From Chelativorans sp. Marseille-P2723 (GTDB lineage Bacteria; Pseudomonadota; Alphaproteobacteria; Rhizobiales; Rhizobiaceae): a stretch of 64,000 nt of DNA. The position numbers and the translations under genes are program-made. The stretch lies in the NCBI RefSeq assembly GCF_902809845.1, contig NZ_CADDWI010000008.1:124001-188000 (forward strand). Reading direction: 5' to 3'. The notes beneath the pieces are model-generated. The model saw only the letters and a program-made list of their open reading frames with translations, ran no database searches and was not told the DNA's origin. Shown here in pieces: positions 34,719-42,637 of the stretch (its first letter is position 1; the number at the start of each line of letters is the position of its first letter).

Positions 34719-35104
34719 GAAGGCAGCTAGACGCAGACCTTGAGGGCTTCGATACCTTCTGGAAGCTCTGGAGAGGCCATTGCCGCAAGACGGACGGAAG
34801 GGGAAAGGCCCGCCCCGCCTATCAGCAGATGCTGCAGCTAGGGGCAGACCCGCAGGACATCATAGACGGCGCCCGCTGGTATCTCCGTAATATGAGCGAT
34901 CGGGACGCGCCATACATTCCACTAGCCTCGACATGGCTGCGGTCAGAGCGGTGGGCAGATGATTGCGAGCTGGAGCGCGCCTACCAGGCCCGCCTGCAAG
35001 AGCGCCAATCCCAATCCAACGTCGTCTCCATGTCTGCCTCGCGCCCAACCAAGAAGACGCGCTTCCTCGAATATTGGGAGCGAATGAAAGCGGAGAATGC
35101 GTAA
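34715..35104 (+). CDS. Phage replication-region protein (129 aa)
   Basis: The 129-residue protein has DTFWKLWRGHCRKTDGRGKA and PYIPLASTWLRSERWAD, a pattern seen in the C-terminal parts of phage replication initiator and helicase-loader proteins. It precedes a DnaA-domain protein and may take part in replication. The TAA overlaps the next ATG (TAATG). Confidence 0.65.
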   Translation: MRRQLDADLEGFDTFWKLWRGHCRKTDGRGKARPAYQQMLQLGADPQDIIDGARWYLRNMSDRDAPYIPLASTWLRSERWADDCELERAYQARLQERQSQSNVVSMSASRPTKKTRFLEYWERMKAENA

Positions 35105-35613
35105 TGTACAACAGCTCTGAAACCTACCGCGTCGGCTTCAACCCTGACTTTCTTGCCAGAGTCCGCAAGAAAAAGCGGGCGGAGGCTAAGAAGGCGGCCA
35201 AGGAAGAGATGCGCCGGCAGATCGAGGCAAGAGCTAAGCAATATGCAGAGCGCGCCAAGCAGATGGAAAAGAGTCTGGACACCCTCAAGGCCCAGCGCGC
35301 GGCGGAGATACGTTTCTCGAAGATGATGGCGGAAATATCCAGCCGCTCAGAAAAGCGCCGATCCGCACCCATCCGCGTCATTGATATCATTGCGATAGTC
35401 GCTGCCAAGCATGGCCTGACCATCGGTGACATCAAGGGACCATTGCGGCAGAGGAACATCGTGCTTGCGCGCCATGAGGCGATAGCACTGGCTCGCAAGG
35501 AGCGGCCTGATCTTTCCCTGACTCAGCTCGGCCGGCAGTTTGATCGGGATCACACATCTATCCTGCATGCGCTCAGAAGGATGGGCATGCCCACGGCATC
35601 GCGTCAGGAATAA
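35104..35613 (+). CDS. Protein with C-terminal DnaA domain IV-like DNA-binding domain
   Basis: The 169-residue protein has a long basic coiled coil in its first 100 residues and then a DnaA domain IV-like helix-turn-helix. This reads VAAKHGLTIGDIKGPLRQRN, then ARHEAIALARKERPDLSLTQ, then FDRDHTSILHALRRM. Domain IV binds DnaA boxes. The protein has no ATPase part, so it could compete with host DnaA or mark a phage origin. Confidence 0.85.
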   Translation: MYNSSETYRVGFNPDFLARVRKKKRAEAKKAAKEEMRRQIEARAKQYAERAKQMEKSLDTLKAQRAAEIRFSKMMAEISSRSEKRRSAPIRVIDIIAIVAAKHGLTIGDIKGPLRQRNIVLARHEAIALARKERPDLSLTQLGRQFDRDHTSILHALRRMGMPTASRQE

Positions 35614-35639
35614 TCACCATCACAGCGGCGGGGACTATA

Positions 35640-35894
35640 ATGGGACAGCTTACACAGATCATCAATGACGTGGCGGACTGGGCCGACGAGCGCCATGTCG
35701 ATTACGCCATCTTCCGCGATGGTGGGGATTGGACACTGCAGCTCAATTTCTCGGACGCGAAGGGCAAATTCATCCAATTCTTCCCACTTCCAGATCGCGA
35801 AAGTGGCCGCCTCCATAAGCAGCTCGACAATCTCTGCATCGAGGCCCGCAAGAGACGCATGCAGCGTGTGGCTTACGGAAAGGCGGGGGTGTGA
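35640..35894 (+). CDS. Phage hypothetical protein (84 aa)
   Basis: An 84-residue alpha/beta protein (MGQLTQIINDVADWADERHV, then WTLQLNFSDAKGKFIQFF) with a basic C-terminus. Its TGA overlaps the next ATG. Function unknown. Confidence 0.6.
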   Translation: MGQLTQIINDVADWADERHVDYAIFRDGGDWTLQLNFSDAKGKFIQFFPLPDRESGRLHKQLDNLCIEARKRRMQRVAYGKAGV

Positions 35895-36538
35895 TGGCGA
35901 AAGCATCGAAGCGAAAGCGCAAGGGAGGCCGCCCGTTAAAGCAGGGCGTCCCCCGCGTGCCGGGAAGCGGGCGCATATCAAGATCGGCAGAGGCGCAGAT
36001 CATCCTCTCTCGTGAGAAGGCCATGGAATATCGCCTGATGATGGAAGCAGCCACATGGAAGCGCCGCCAGATCGATCCGTCATTGACGGTGGAGAAGGCC
36101 AGACAGCAGGAGCATGGATCGGTGATTCATCGATGGGAAGCGCAGCACAGCAGCTTTCGCAAGAGGCATGGCGAGGATAAGCCGGATCCGATGTGCTTCA
36201 CTCAGCATGATCGGCAGATATGCGAGAACATTCAAGAGGCCTATGAACGCTATCGCGCCGCTATCGCCTCCCGCAACATACGCTCATCGAGCGATTTCAG
36301 CGGCCCCGGCGGCTTTGATGGCCGCGACCCCTTCGATGAGGATCGCGAAAAGCGCGAAGCAAGGGCAATTCAGCGCTGGAAGGAGATACGCAGGGCAATA
36401 CTGGATAGCGGCCCGCTCGGCATGATGGCTGTCGAGGCGATAGTGTTTGAGAATAAGCCCGCCGATAAGCTTATCGGAGACTTGCGCCTTGCCATCAATG
36501 CCGTGGATAGGCTGGGCCGGCACTCAAAGGCTGCTTGA
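35894..36538 (+). CDS. Phage hypothetical protein with basic N-terminal tail
   Basis: The 214-residue last gene of the rightward early operon has a very basic N-terminus (KASKRKRKGGRPLKQG, AT-hook-like) and a helical body. In this position phages often have a late regulator or a packaging-linked DNA-binding protein; this is an inference from position only. The ATG at 35894 overlaps the previous stop. A terminator lies 39 bp after its stop. Confidence 0.6.
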   Translation: MAKASKRKRKGGRPLKQGVPRVPGSGRISRSAEAQIILSREKAMEYRLMMEAATWKRRQIDPSLTVEKARQQEHGSVIHRWEAQHSSFRKRHGEDKPDPMCFTQHDRQICENIQEAYERYRAAIASRNIRSSSDFSGPGGFDGRDPFDEDREKREARAIQRWKEIRRAILDSGPLGMMAVEAIVFENKPADKLIGDLRLAINAVDRLGRHSKAA

Positions 36539-36576
36539 CTTTGTCGGCAAAATGGATCAAGGATGAAACTCATAAT

Positions 36577-36605
36577 GGGCGCTTTGTAGGTAGAGTGCCT
36601 TTTTT
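36577..36605 (+). terminator. Intrinsic terminator of the rightward early operon
   Basis: GGCGCT (36578–36583) pairs with AGTGCC (36594–36599) with one wobble pair around a 10-nt loop and is followed by TTTTTT (36600–36605). It lies 39 bp after the last early gene. A phage antiterminator would have to override it if early transcription feeds the late genes. Confidence 0.65.
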
Positions 36606-36606
36606 G

Positions 36607-36790
36607 ATCCGCAGCTGCGAGGCGGATGCGGGAAGGATAGTAGCCCCTAGCGGGCGAAAGGCAGAGGCTAGCGAACCTGCCGCCCCTTAAGTCTGCCGCC
36701 TCGCATTCCATCCGCGCCGTGGCTCAGGGTATGGCAAGGTGCCCTCACGGATAGACGTCAGGTCTGCTTGCCTTGCCCGCGCAGATGCGG
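36607..36790 (+). ncRNA. Candidate structured RNA before the late genes
   Basis: A 10-bp perfect stem (TGCGAGGCGG at 36616–36625 with CCGCCTCGCA at 36696–36705) encloses two small hairpins (GCCC/GGGC and GGCAG/CTGCC) whose loops both contain CTAGC-like complementary bases. A second unit follows (CCGTG/CACGG with an AGGGTA/TGCCCT inner stem), and its GGCAAGG can also pair with the downstream CCTTGCC. No good reading frame covers it. This layout suggests a folded RNA or a packaging-site structure. Confidence 0.5.
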
Positions 36791-37197
36791 AGTCGTCACC
36801 GCGTAAGAGTGACGCCGGAAGCTGGCAACCGGCCAAATAATTTCACAGTCAGTCCGGCACCACGCAACATTCTTGGCAGCACCTATCCCACAGGCGTAGG
36901 CTGCTCGGGCTACCAGATCAGGACGGCGGCGCTGAAAGCAGAAGCGCGGCGAATGGAACAGGTCCCGCTGGTCGGATCAGTGGAGCCGGGGTGAGGACCG
37001 GTAGCAAGGCTTATGGCTTTGGCTATTCGAGAAGGGCCGCCCCAGCAGCCGGAGTAGCGCCCGGCCCGTCCTGAGCCAGTCTTCCCCGGCCAGTCCGCCG
37101 TCCTCTCATCGCTCCGGCTGCCCGCCCAGCGAGGGGAGTATACTACGCTCCAAGTAGTGGCGCTAGTAGACCGAATTGTCGATGGCGCGAGGCTGCA
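36791..37197. other. Non-coding gap before the terminase genes; probable late promoter and cos region
   Basis: About 400 bp with no supported gene. It is GC-rich with many short inverted repeats (for example around 37035–37075). HK97-type phages with an HNH gene before the terminase usually keep their cohesive end site just upstream, so cos is expected here. The exact nick site cannot be seen. GAGG precedes the TTG start of the HNH gene. Confidence 0.4.
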
Positions 37198-37482
37198 TTG
37201 ATCAAAACACGCGTGACACAGCGCATACGCGGACGCAAGGGTCAGGAGCTGCGCAGACGCCGCTTACTCCGCACCAACTACCTCTGCGAGATGTGTCAGG
37301 CCAAGGGCATCACAAGGCTAGCCGACGAGGTAGATCACATCATCCCGCTAGATCATGGCGGTGAGGATGTGGACGAGAACACACGCAATCTCTGTCGAGA
37401 TCATCACCTGGACGTCACTGCCGAGCAGTTCGGGCATCGCAAGCGCGTTACCATCGGCGTGGACGGCTGGCCCGTTGAGTAG
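37198..37482 (+). CDS. HNH endonuclease adjacent to terminase
   Basis: The 94-residue protein has NYLCEMCQAKGITRLADEVD, HIIPLDHGGEDVDENTRNLC and CRDHH, a complete HNH fold with zinc cysteines. In cos phages such as HK97 the HNH protein works with the terminase at cos cleavage. The start is probably a TTG at 37198 with GAGG six bases upstream; no ATG is in frame nearby. Confidence 0.88.
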   Translation: MIKTRVTQRIRGRKGQELRRRRLLRTNYLCEMCQAKGITRLADEVDHIIPLDHGGEDVDENTRNLCRDHHLDVTAEQFGHRKRVTIGVDGWPVE

Positions 37483-37589
37483 GGGGGGGTGCCTGAAAGT
37501 TCAGAAGCACTCACCTCGGACACCAGCGCGGGCCCGCAAAAATCATAAACCGTAACAGAAAAGGTTTTCCGTTCAGGAAATTTGAAACC

Positions 37590-38006
37590 ATGGCAAAGCG
37601 TGGCAGGAAGTCTGCGGCATCACTTGAGATCGTATCTTCCCCCGCCGCAGTTGAAGCAGTCGAGCGCCCCGACGCTCCCTACGACCTGACGGATGAGCAG
37701 GCGGCGGAATGGTGGGCTGTAGTTGATCGCCTCCCGGCAGATTGGTTCCCACGTGAGACACACGCTCTGCTAGCTGAATATTGTCGGCATGTCGTGAAAT
37801 CGCGCCGCATTGCGCAGCTGATTGCCGATGCGGAGAGCGCTGAGGAAATCGACATCGATACGCTCGACAAGCTCTACAAGATGGCCGAGCGGGAGAGCCG
37901 GGCGATTTCTTCGCTGGCGACGCGGATGCGCATCAGTCAGCAGGCGACTTCCACGCATCGCGCAGATAAGGGAAAACGGGGCGTTAGAAAGCCCTGGGAG
38001 GCTTGA
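37590..38006 (+). CDS. terS: Terminase small subunit (P27 family)
   Basis: The 138-residue protein has the basic start AKRGRKSAASLEIV, then RPDAPYDLTDEQAAEWW, PADWFPRETHALLAEYCRHV, and a C-terminal RAISSLATRMRISQQATSTH. This is the P27-type small terminase, which recognises phage DNA for packaging. The large subunit would normally follow directly. Here a PLD-like gene intervenes. Confidence 0.92.
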   Translation: MAKRGRKSAASLEIVSSPAAVEAVERPDAPYDLTDEQAAEWWAVVDRLPADWFPRETHALLAEYCRHVVKSRRIAQLIADAESAEEIDIDTLDKLYKMAERESRAISSLATRMRISQQATSTHRADKGKRGVRKPWEA

Positions 38007-38012
38007 TTTTAC

Positions 38013-38041
38013 TTCCTGTGCAAGAGGCGATTTGCTATAAT
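38013..38041 (+). promoter_or_regulatory. Strong promoter before the PLD-like gene
   Basis: A perfect TATAAT at 38036–38041 carries an extended −10 (TGC before it), with a possible −35 TTCCTG 17 bp upstream. The segment is AT-rich compared with its surroundings. An ideal SD, TAAGGAGG (38053–38060), precedes the ATG. Confidence 0.65.
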
Positions 38042-38065
38042 TTCCAATAATTTAAGGAGGATATT

Positions 38066-38722
38066 ATGCAAAGAGCCCGGTCTGCAATCGGTCGCGATGT
38101 GGTATCCCGTCAGGGATCATTTTTGATGAAGAATGAGACGGCGCAAGAGGCGCTAGCGGGTGCGGGCTTTGGGCGCGGGCGGGAAGTTTTCGGGTTCAAT
38201 CAGGGGACATTCTCGCTGATCGATTTGATCGATGCGGTTATCGATTACACCGGGCAAGCGGATTGCGTTATCGCGACATGGACAGCCGCAAAGGCGGAAA
38301 TGAAGCACGTCCATAGCTGGCTTGAGAAAGATCGTCTTTCCAGTGCCCGATGGATGGTTGATCGCAGCTTTCTGAACCGCCAGCCGGAGCTGTGCGCTCA
38401 TCTCCGCCGCGTCTTTGGGGATGAGAATATCAGGGTTTCGCGGTGTCACGCGAAATTCGTCCTTCTCGGCAATGAAGACTGGTCGGTGACGCTTCTCACT
38501 TCGATGAACCTGAACAGGAACGCGCGGATCGAAAATTATCTCGTGAGCGATTGCCCTGTGCTCTTTCGAGAGTACCACGCGCTGATTGATCGCGTGTACG
38601 AGGGGCAAGAAGATGCGGCGGGGTTCGGCGATTATTCCGCAGTGTCCAAGGTAATGGATGCGGTTTCATATGGCGGGACACGAAAGCAGAAAAAGAAAAC
38701 GCTCGTCGCCCGCCCGTGGTGA
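38066..38722 (+). CDS. Phospholipase D-like protein between terS and terL
   Basis: The 218-residue protein has one PLD-type signature, CHAKFVLLGNEDW...TSMNLNRNARIENYLVSD (about residues 132–160). It has the His and Lys of HxK, an SMN in place of GSxN, and a following Glu, but the Asp of HxKxxxxD appears replaced by Gly. One such motif implies a dimer, as in Nuc or BfiI. The N-terminal half is TFSLIDLIDAVIDYTGQADC-type alpha/beta. It has its own promoter and a perfect SD, and overlaps terL by about 53 bp. It may be a lysogenic-state nuclease or an accessory packaging factor. Confidence 0.8.
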   Translation: MQRARSAIGRDVVSRQGSFLMKNETAQEALAGAGFGRGREVFGFNQGTFSLIDLIDAVIDYTGQADCVIATWTAAKAEMKHVHSWLEKDRLSSARWMVDRSFLNRQPELCAHLRRVFGDENIRVSRCHAKFVLLGNEDWSVTLLTSMNLNRNARIENYLVSDCPVLFREYHALIDRVYEGQEDAAGFGDYSAVSKVMDAVSYGGTRKQKKKTLVARPW

Positions 38723-40250
38723 AACCCGCGCCGAACGGAACATTCGCTGGATAGAGACTTATTGTCGCGTTCCAAAGGACGAGGGAGTTGGGGAGCCGGT
38801 CAGGCTCAGGGATTGGCAAAAGGACGAGCTGAAGCGGATTTACGACAATCCGGCGGGGACACGCCGCGCGATCCTCTCATTCGGGCGGAAGAATGGGAAA
38901 ACGGCCTTAAGCGCATTCATCGTGCTTCTGCACCTATGCGGACCGGAAGCAAGGCCCAACTCGAATATCTACAGTGCTGCGCAGGCCCGACATCAGGCCG
39001 CGATCCTTTTCGACTATGCTGCCAAATCTGTGCGGTTCTCGCCCGATCTCGCTGCGGTCCTGACCATTCGTGACACGGCCAAACAGATTGCCTGCCAGGA
39101 GCTTGGGACTATTTACGGCGCATTATCCGCCGAGGCCGCCACGGCATACGGGCTTTCGCCATCGTTGATTATTCACGACGAGCTTGGGCAGGTGCGTGGT
39201 CCGCGCTCGGAGCTCTATGAGGCATTGGAAACATCGACTGGTGCTCAGCGCAACCCGTTGTCAATCATCATCTCGACACAGGCGCCGAACCCGAATGATC
39301 TGCTTTCGGTGCTGATAGATGACGCTCAGACAGGCGCTGACCCCCGCGTTGTGCTGAGCCTCTATACCGCACCCGATGATGCCGACCCGTTCGACGCCGA
39401 AACGATTAAACTGGCAAATCCAGCATTTGGAGACTTCCAGAACGCTGCCGAAACCCTGGCGATGGCGGAAGACGCGCGCCGCATGCCAAGCCGTGAACCG
39501 GAATATCGCAACCTCATTCTCAATCAGCGCGTTGAGATGTTCGCGCCGTTTGTGTCCCGCTCGGTATGGGCAGGATGCGGCGATCCAACAGTGAAGGATT
39601 TCGGCGGTCTTCCGTTGTTTGGCGGGCTCGATCTTTCCAGCGTCAATGACTTGACGGCAAAGGTCTATCTCGCTCCTGTCGATGGGATTTGGCACGTGAA
39701 GCCTACATTTTGGCTTCCGGGTGAGGGCCTGAAAGAGAAATCCCGTAATGATCGCGTGCCCTATGATGTGTGGGCAGAGCAGGGTCATCTTCGCACCACT
39801 CCGGGGCGGACGATTGATTACGAGTTTGTTGCTGCCACGCTCTACGCGGATTGCGAACAGGGCGACATACGCAAAATCGCCTTTGACCGCTGGAACTGGC
39901 GGCATCTTAAGCCGTGGCTTCTGAAGGCCGGTTTCTCTGAAGAGCAGGTTGAGGGTGATGACGCCATTTTTGAGCCGTTTGGGCAGGGCTACCAGTCCAT
40001 GTCGCCGGCCTTGCGGGATCTGGAAAGCGATCTTCTTGAGGGTCGCATTGCTCACGGCAATCACCCGGTTTTGACGATGTGTGCTGCCAACGCGGTGGTT
40101 ACGAGCGATCCAGCCGGAAATCGCAAATTGGATAAGGCGAAAGCTTCGGGCCGGATCGACGGCATGGTGGCACTAGCGATGGCTAGATCGGTTGCCGGAA
40201 CGTTCTCAGCCAAGCCCGAACCGCAGTTCCAGATGTACGTCTTCGGCTGA
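38670..40250 (+). CDS. terL: Terminase large subunit
   Basis: The 526-residue packaging motor has an N-terminal ATPase with a Walker A-like SFGRKNGKTA near residue 70 and Walker B LIIHDELGQ near residue 167. The C-terminal RNase H-like nuclease has acidic residues in FGGLDLSSVNDL and later AFDRWNWRHL. It resembles HK97-like TerL. The ATG at 38670 (MAGHESRKRK) or 38658 are both possible; both lie inside the end of the PLD-like gene. Confidence 0.95.
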   Translation: MAGHESRKRKRSSPARGETRAERNIRWIETYCRVPKDEGVGEPVRLRDWQKDELKRIYDNPAGTRRAILSFGRKNGKTALSAFIVLLHLCGPEARPNSNIYSAAQARHQAAILFDYAAKSVRFSPDLAAVLTIRDTAKQIACQELGTIYGALSAEAATAYGLSPSLIIHDELGQVRGPRSELYEALETSTGAQRNPLSIIISTQAPNPNDLLSVLIDDAQTGADPRVVLSLYTAPDDADPFDAETIKLANPAFGDFQNAAETLAMAEDARRMPSREPEYRNLILNQRVEMFAPFVSRSVWAGCGDPTVKDFGGLPLFGGLDLSSVNDLTAKVYLAPVDGIWHVKPTFWLPGEGLKEKSRNDRVPYDVWAEQGHLRTTPGRTIDYEFVAATLYADCEQGDIRKIAFDRWNWRHLKPWLLKAGFSEEQVEGDDAIFEPFGQGYQSMSPALRDLESDLLEGRIAHGNHPVLTMCAANAVVTSDPAGNRKLDKAKASGRIDGMVALAMARSVAGTFSAKPEPQFQMYVFG

Positions 40251-40285
40251 TCAAACCTAACATTTTCAACGATTGGAGGTCCGTC

Positions 40286-40921
40286 ATGATCATGGCGAAC
40301 CGCGCCTATTCCGTGCTCGAAGTAAAAAGCGTGGCAGAGGACAAGCGCATTATCCGCGGCGTCGCGACTACGCCGACGACTGACAGGGTTGGGGATATTG
40401 TTGAACCGCTGGGCGTGTCCTTTAAGAACCCCATGCCCCTACTCTGGCAGCACAAACACGATAAGCCTGTTGGAACCGTGAAGTTCAACAATCCAACGGA
40501 AGACGGCATCACGTTCGAGGCTGAGATTCCTCAGATTGTCGAGGCGGGAACACTGCGGGATCGGATCGAGGAAGCATGGCAATCGGTCAAGGCGGGCCTT
40601 GTCTCTGCCGTCTCCATCGGCTTCCGGCCCATCGAATACGCCTTCACGGACGAAGGCATTCGTTTCATCAAATCAGAAGTGTTTGAGCTTTCGCTCGTCA
40701 CCATTCCGGCCAATGCCGACGCGGTGATTACTTCCAAAAACTTTGATGCTGAGATGGCGTCGATCATCAAACAGCATGACATCGGCATTCCCGCCGATCC
40801 TGAAATTCAGAGTCAGCCTGAACCCGCCGCGTCTGGCAAAGCGGTTCGCGTTGTTCGTCTGGATGCTCCGGCCCGCGATCGGGCAAAACCCTTTGTAATC
40901 CGCTCGATCAAGAGGACTTAG
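40286..40921 (+). CDS. HK97-type prohead protease
   Basis: The 211-residue S78-family serine protease has the catalytic His in LLWQHKHDKPVG, Ser in VSAVSIGFRP, and Glu in FELSLVTIPANADA. It matures the capsid protein by removing its delta domain. GGAGG lies six bases before the ATG at 40286. The C-terminal tail is basic and probably removed. Confidence 0.95.
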   Translation: MIMANRAYSVLEVKSVAEDKRIIRGVATTPTTDRVGDIVEPLGVSFKNPMPLLWQHKHDKPVGTVKFNNPTEDGITFEAEIPQIVEAGTLRDRIEEAWQSVKAGLVSAVSIGFRPIEYAFTDEGIRFIKSEVFELSLVTIPANADAVITSKNFDAEMASIIKQHDIGIPADPEIQSQPEPAASGKAVRVVRLDAPARDRAKPFVIRSIKRT

Positions 40922-40925
40922 ATCA

Positions 40926-42308
40926 ATGAGTAAGTATGCAGAACAGATCGCTGCATTCGAGCAGAAGCGTGCTTCTCTCGTCGCGGCGAATGAAGAAATC
41001 ATGGCGAAGGCTGCGGCTGAGGGTGCGACGCTTGACGCTGAGCAGCAGGAATCGTTCGATGGCAATCAGGATGACATCAAGGCTATTGATGATCACCTGA
41101 AGCGTCTTCGCGCCATGGAAAAAGCGGCTGGCGAAGCAGCGAAGCCGATTGAAGGTACTTCGGAGCAGAGGGGCCGCGAGAGCCGTGTTCCGGCACAGAT
41201 CAAAGCAGCTAAGCCTGCTCCTGGCATTCGCTTTGCCCGTTATGCTCGCTGCTTGGGTCTTGCGCGTAAGCAGGGTCGCGATCTGATGAGCGTGGCTGAA
41301 GAGCAATATGGTACGCGCGACCCCGACTTGATCGGCATTGTTAAGGCGGCTGTCACGGCAGTGAACACGAACACCGACTCCGCGCTTATCGGGAATGAGG
41401 GCGGCTTCGGAGATTTCGTGGAATTTCTGCGCCCCATGACGATTGTGGGCCGCTTCGGCGCTGGCGGCATTCCCGGCTTGCGCCGAGTGCCGTTCCGCGT
41501 TCCGCTGATCACCCAGACTGGCGGTGCGACTGGTTACTGGGTGGGTGAGGGTGCGGCCAAGCCGCTTACCAAGCCCGCGTGGGGCCGTACGGAACTTTCG
41601 CCGCTCAAGGCTGCGAACATCGCAGTTGCGACGATGGAGGCTTTGCGGGATAGCTCGCCTTCCGCCGAAACGCTCCTGCGTGATGATCTTGCAGCAGCAA
41701 TTGCGGCGGCGATCGATACAGCGTTCATCGATCCGGCGAATGCTGGCACAGCGGGCGTAAAGCCAGCCGCAATCACAAATGGCATCACGGCGATCCCGTC
41801 AACCGGCAATGACGCAGCGGCGATCCGAGAGGATGTCCGTGCGGCAATGGGTGCGTTCATCGCTGCCAGCAACCCGCTTTCGTCCGGTGTATGGATCATG
41901 TCGGCAAGCACTGCGCTTGCTCTGTCCATGATGCGCACTGCTTTGGACCAGCCAGAGTTCTCCGGCATCACCATGAACGGCGGCACGTTCTTCGGACTGC
42001 CTGTCGTCGTGTCTGAGTACATCGACGGCTATGTGGTTCTGGCGAACGCTTCCGACATCTGGTTTGCAGATGATGGTGGCGTGGCGGTGGACATGTCCAC
42101 TGAGGCGTCTCTGGAAATGGCGGACAATCCTTCGGGATCGTCCGTCACGCCAACCGCCGCGGAACTGGTCTCGATGTTCCAGACTAACAGCGTGGCCTTC
42201 CGTGCCGAGCGCACCGTCAACTGGGCGCGCCGTCGCGCAACCGGCGTAGCGGTGATCTCCGGTGTCGAATGGGGCACGCCTGCCGAAGAAGAAGGCGGCG
42301 ACGGCTAA
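40926..42308 (+). CDS. Major capsid protein (HK97 fold)
   Basis: The 460-residue protein has an N-terminal coiled-coil scaffolding (delta) domain to about residue 95, which the protease should remove. The HK97-fold body follows (NEGGFGDFVEFLRPMTIVGR, AAFIDPANAGTAG, TFFGLPVVVSEYI, ARRRATGVAVI). It starts five bases after the protease stop. It assembles the icosahedral head. Confidence 0.95.
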   Translation: MSKYAEQIAAFEQKRASLVAANEEIMAKAAAEGATLDAEQQESFDGNQDDIKAIDDHLKRLRAMEKAAGEAAKPIEGTSEQRGRESRVPAQIKAAKPAPGIRFARYARCLGLARKQGRDLMSVAEEQYGTRDPDLIGIVKAAVTAVNTNTDSALIGNEGGFGDFVEFLRPMTIVGRFGAGGIPGLRRVPFRVPLITQTGGATGYWVGEGAAKPLTKPAWGRTELSPLKAANIAVATMEALRDSSPSAETLLRDDLAAAIAAAIDTAFIDPANAGTAGVKPAAITNGITAIPSTGNDAAAIREDVRAAMGAFIAASNPLSSGVWIMSASTALALSMMRTALDQPEFSGITMNGGTFFGLPVVVSEYIDGYVVLANASDIWFADDGGVAVDMSTEASLEMADNPSGSSVTPTAAELVSMFQTNSVAFRAERTVNWARRRATGVAVISGVEWGTPAEEEGGDG

Positions 42309-42374
42309 CACTGCCTGATCAACATGATCGGTCGCGGGAAACTGCGGCCGGTCTCCCTCCATATGGAGAAGTCC

Positions 42375-42635
42375 ATGAAAAAGACGCTAGTTGCCAACCA
42401 GCCGATGACCTATGCCACGCGCCGTCTGAAAGCTGAGGACGAATTTACCGCTTCCCGCCGTGACGCCGATTTGCTGGTCCGTATCGGCCGCGCCCGCTAT
42501 GCCGTAGCGAAACCGAGTGATGAGGACGATCTGGCGGAATTGCGCCGGCAGTATGAAGATGTCGTCGGAAAGCGCGCCTATCATGGATGGGATGCGGCCG
42601 AACTCAAGCGCCGTATGGCTGAAGCCGGCGAATAA
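42375..42635 (+). CDS. Small head-region protein (86 aa)
   Basis: An 86-residue protein between capsid and portal (MKKTLVANQPMTYATRRLKA, then LLVRIGRARYAV). GGAGA precedes the ATG at 42375. It resembles small head or head–tail proteins by position only. Confidence 0.7.
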   Translation: MKKTLVANQPMTYATRRLKAEDEFTASRRDADLLVRIGRARYAVAKPSDEDDLAELRRQYEDVVGKRAYHGWDAAELKRRMAEAGE

Positions 42636-42637
42636 TC

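Noticed and set aside
36773-36994. A 73-codon frame in the pre-terminase gap
   Set aside because: No ribosome site, no domain-like pattern, and it lies in structured non-coding DNA.
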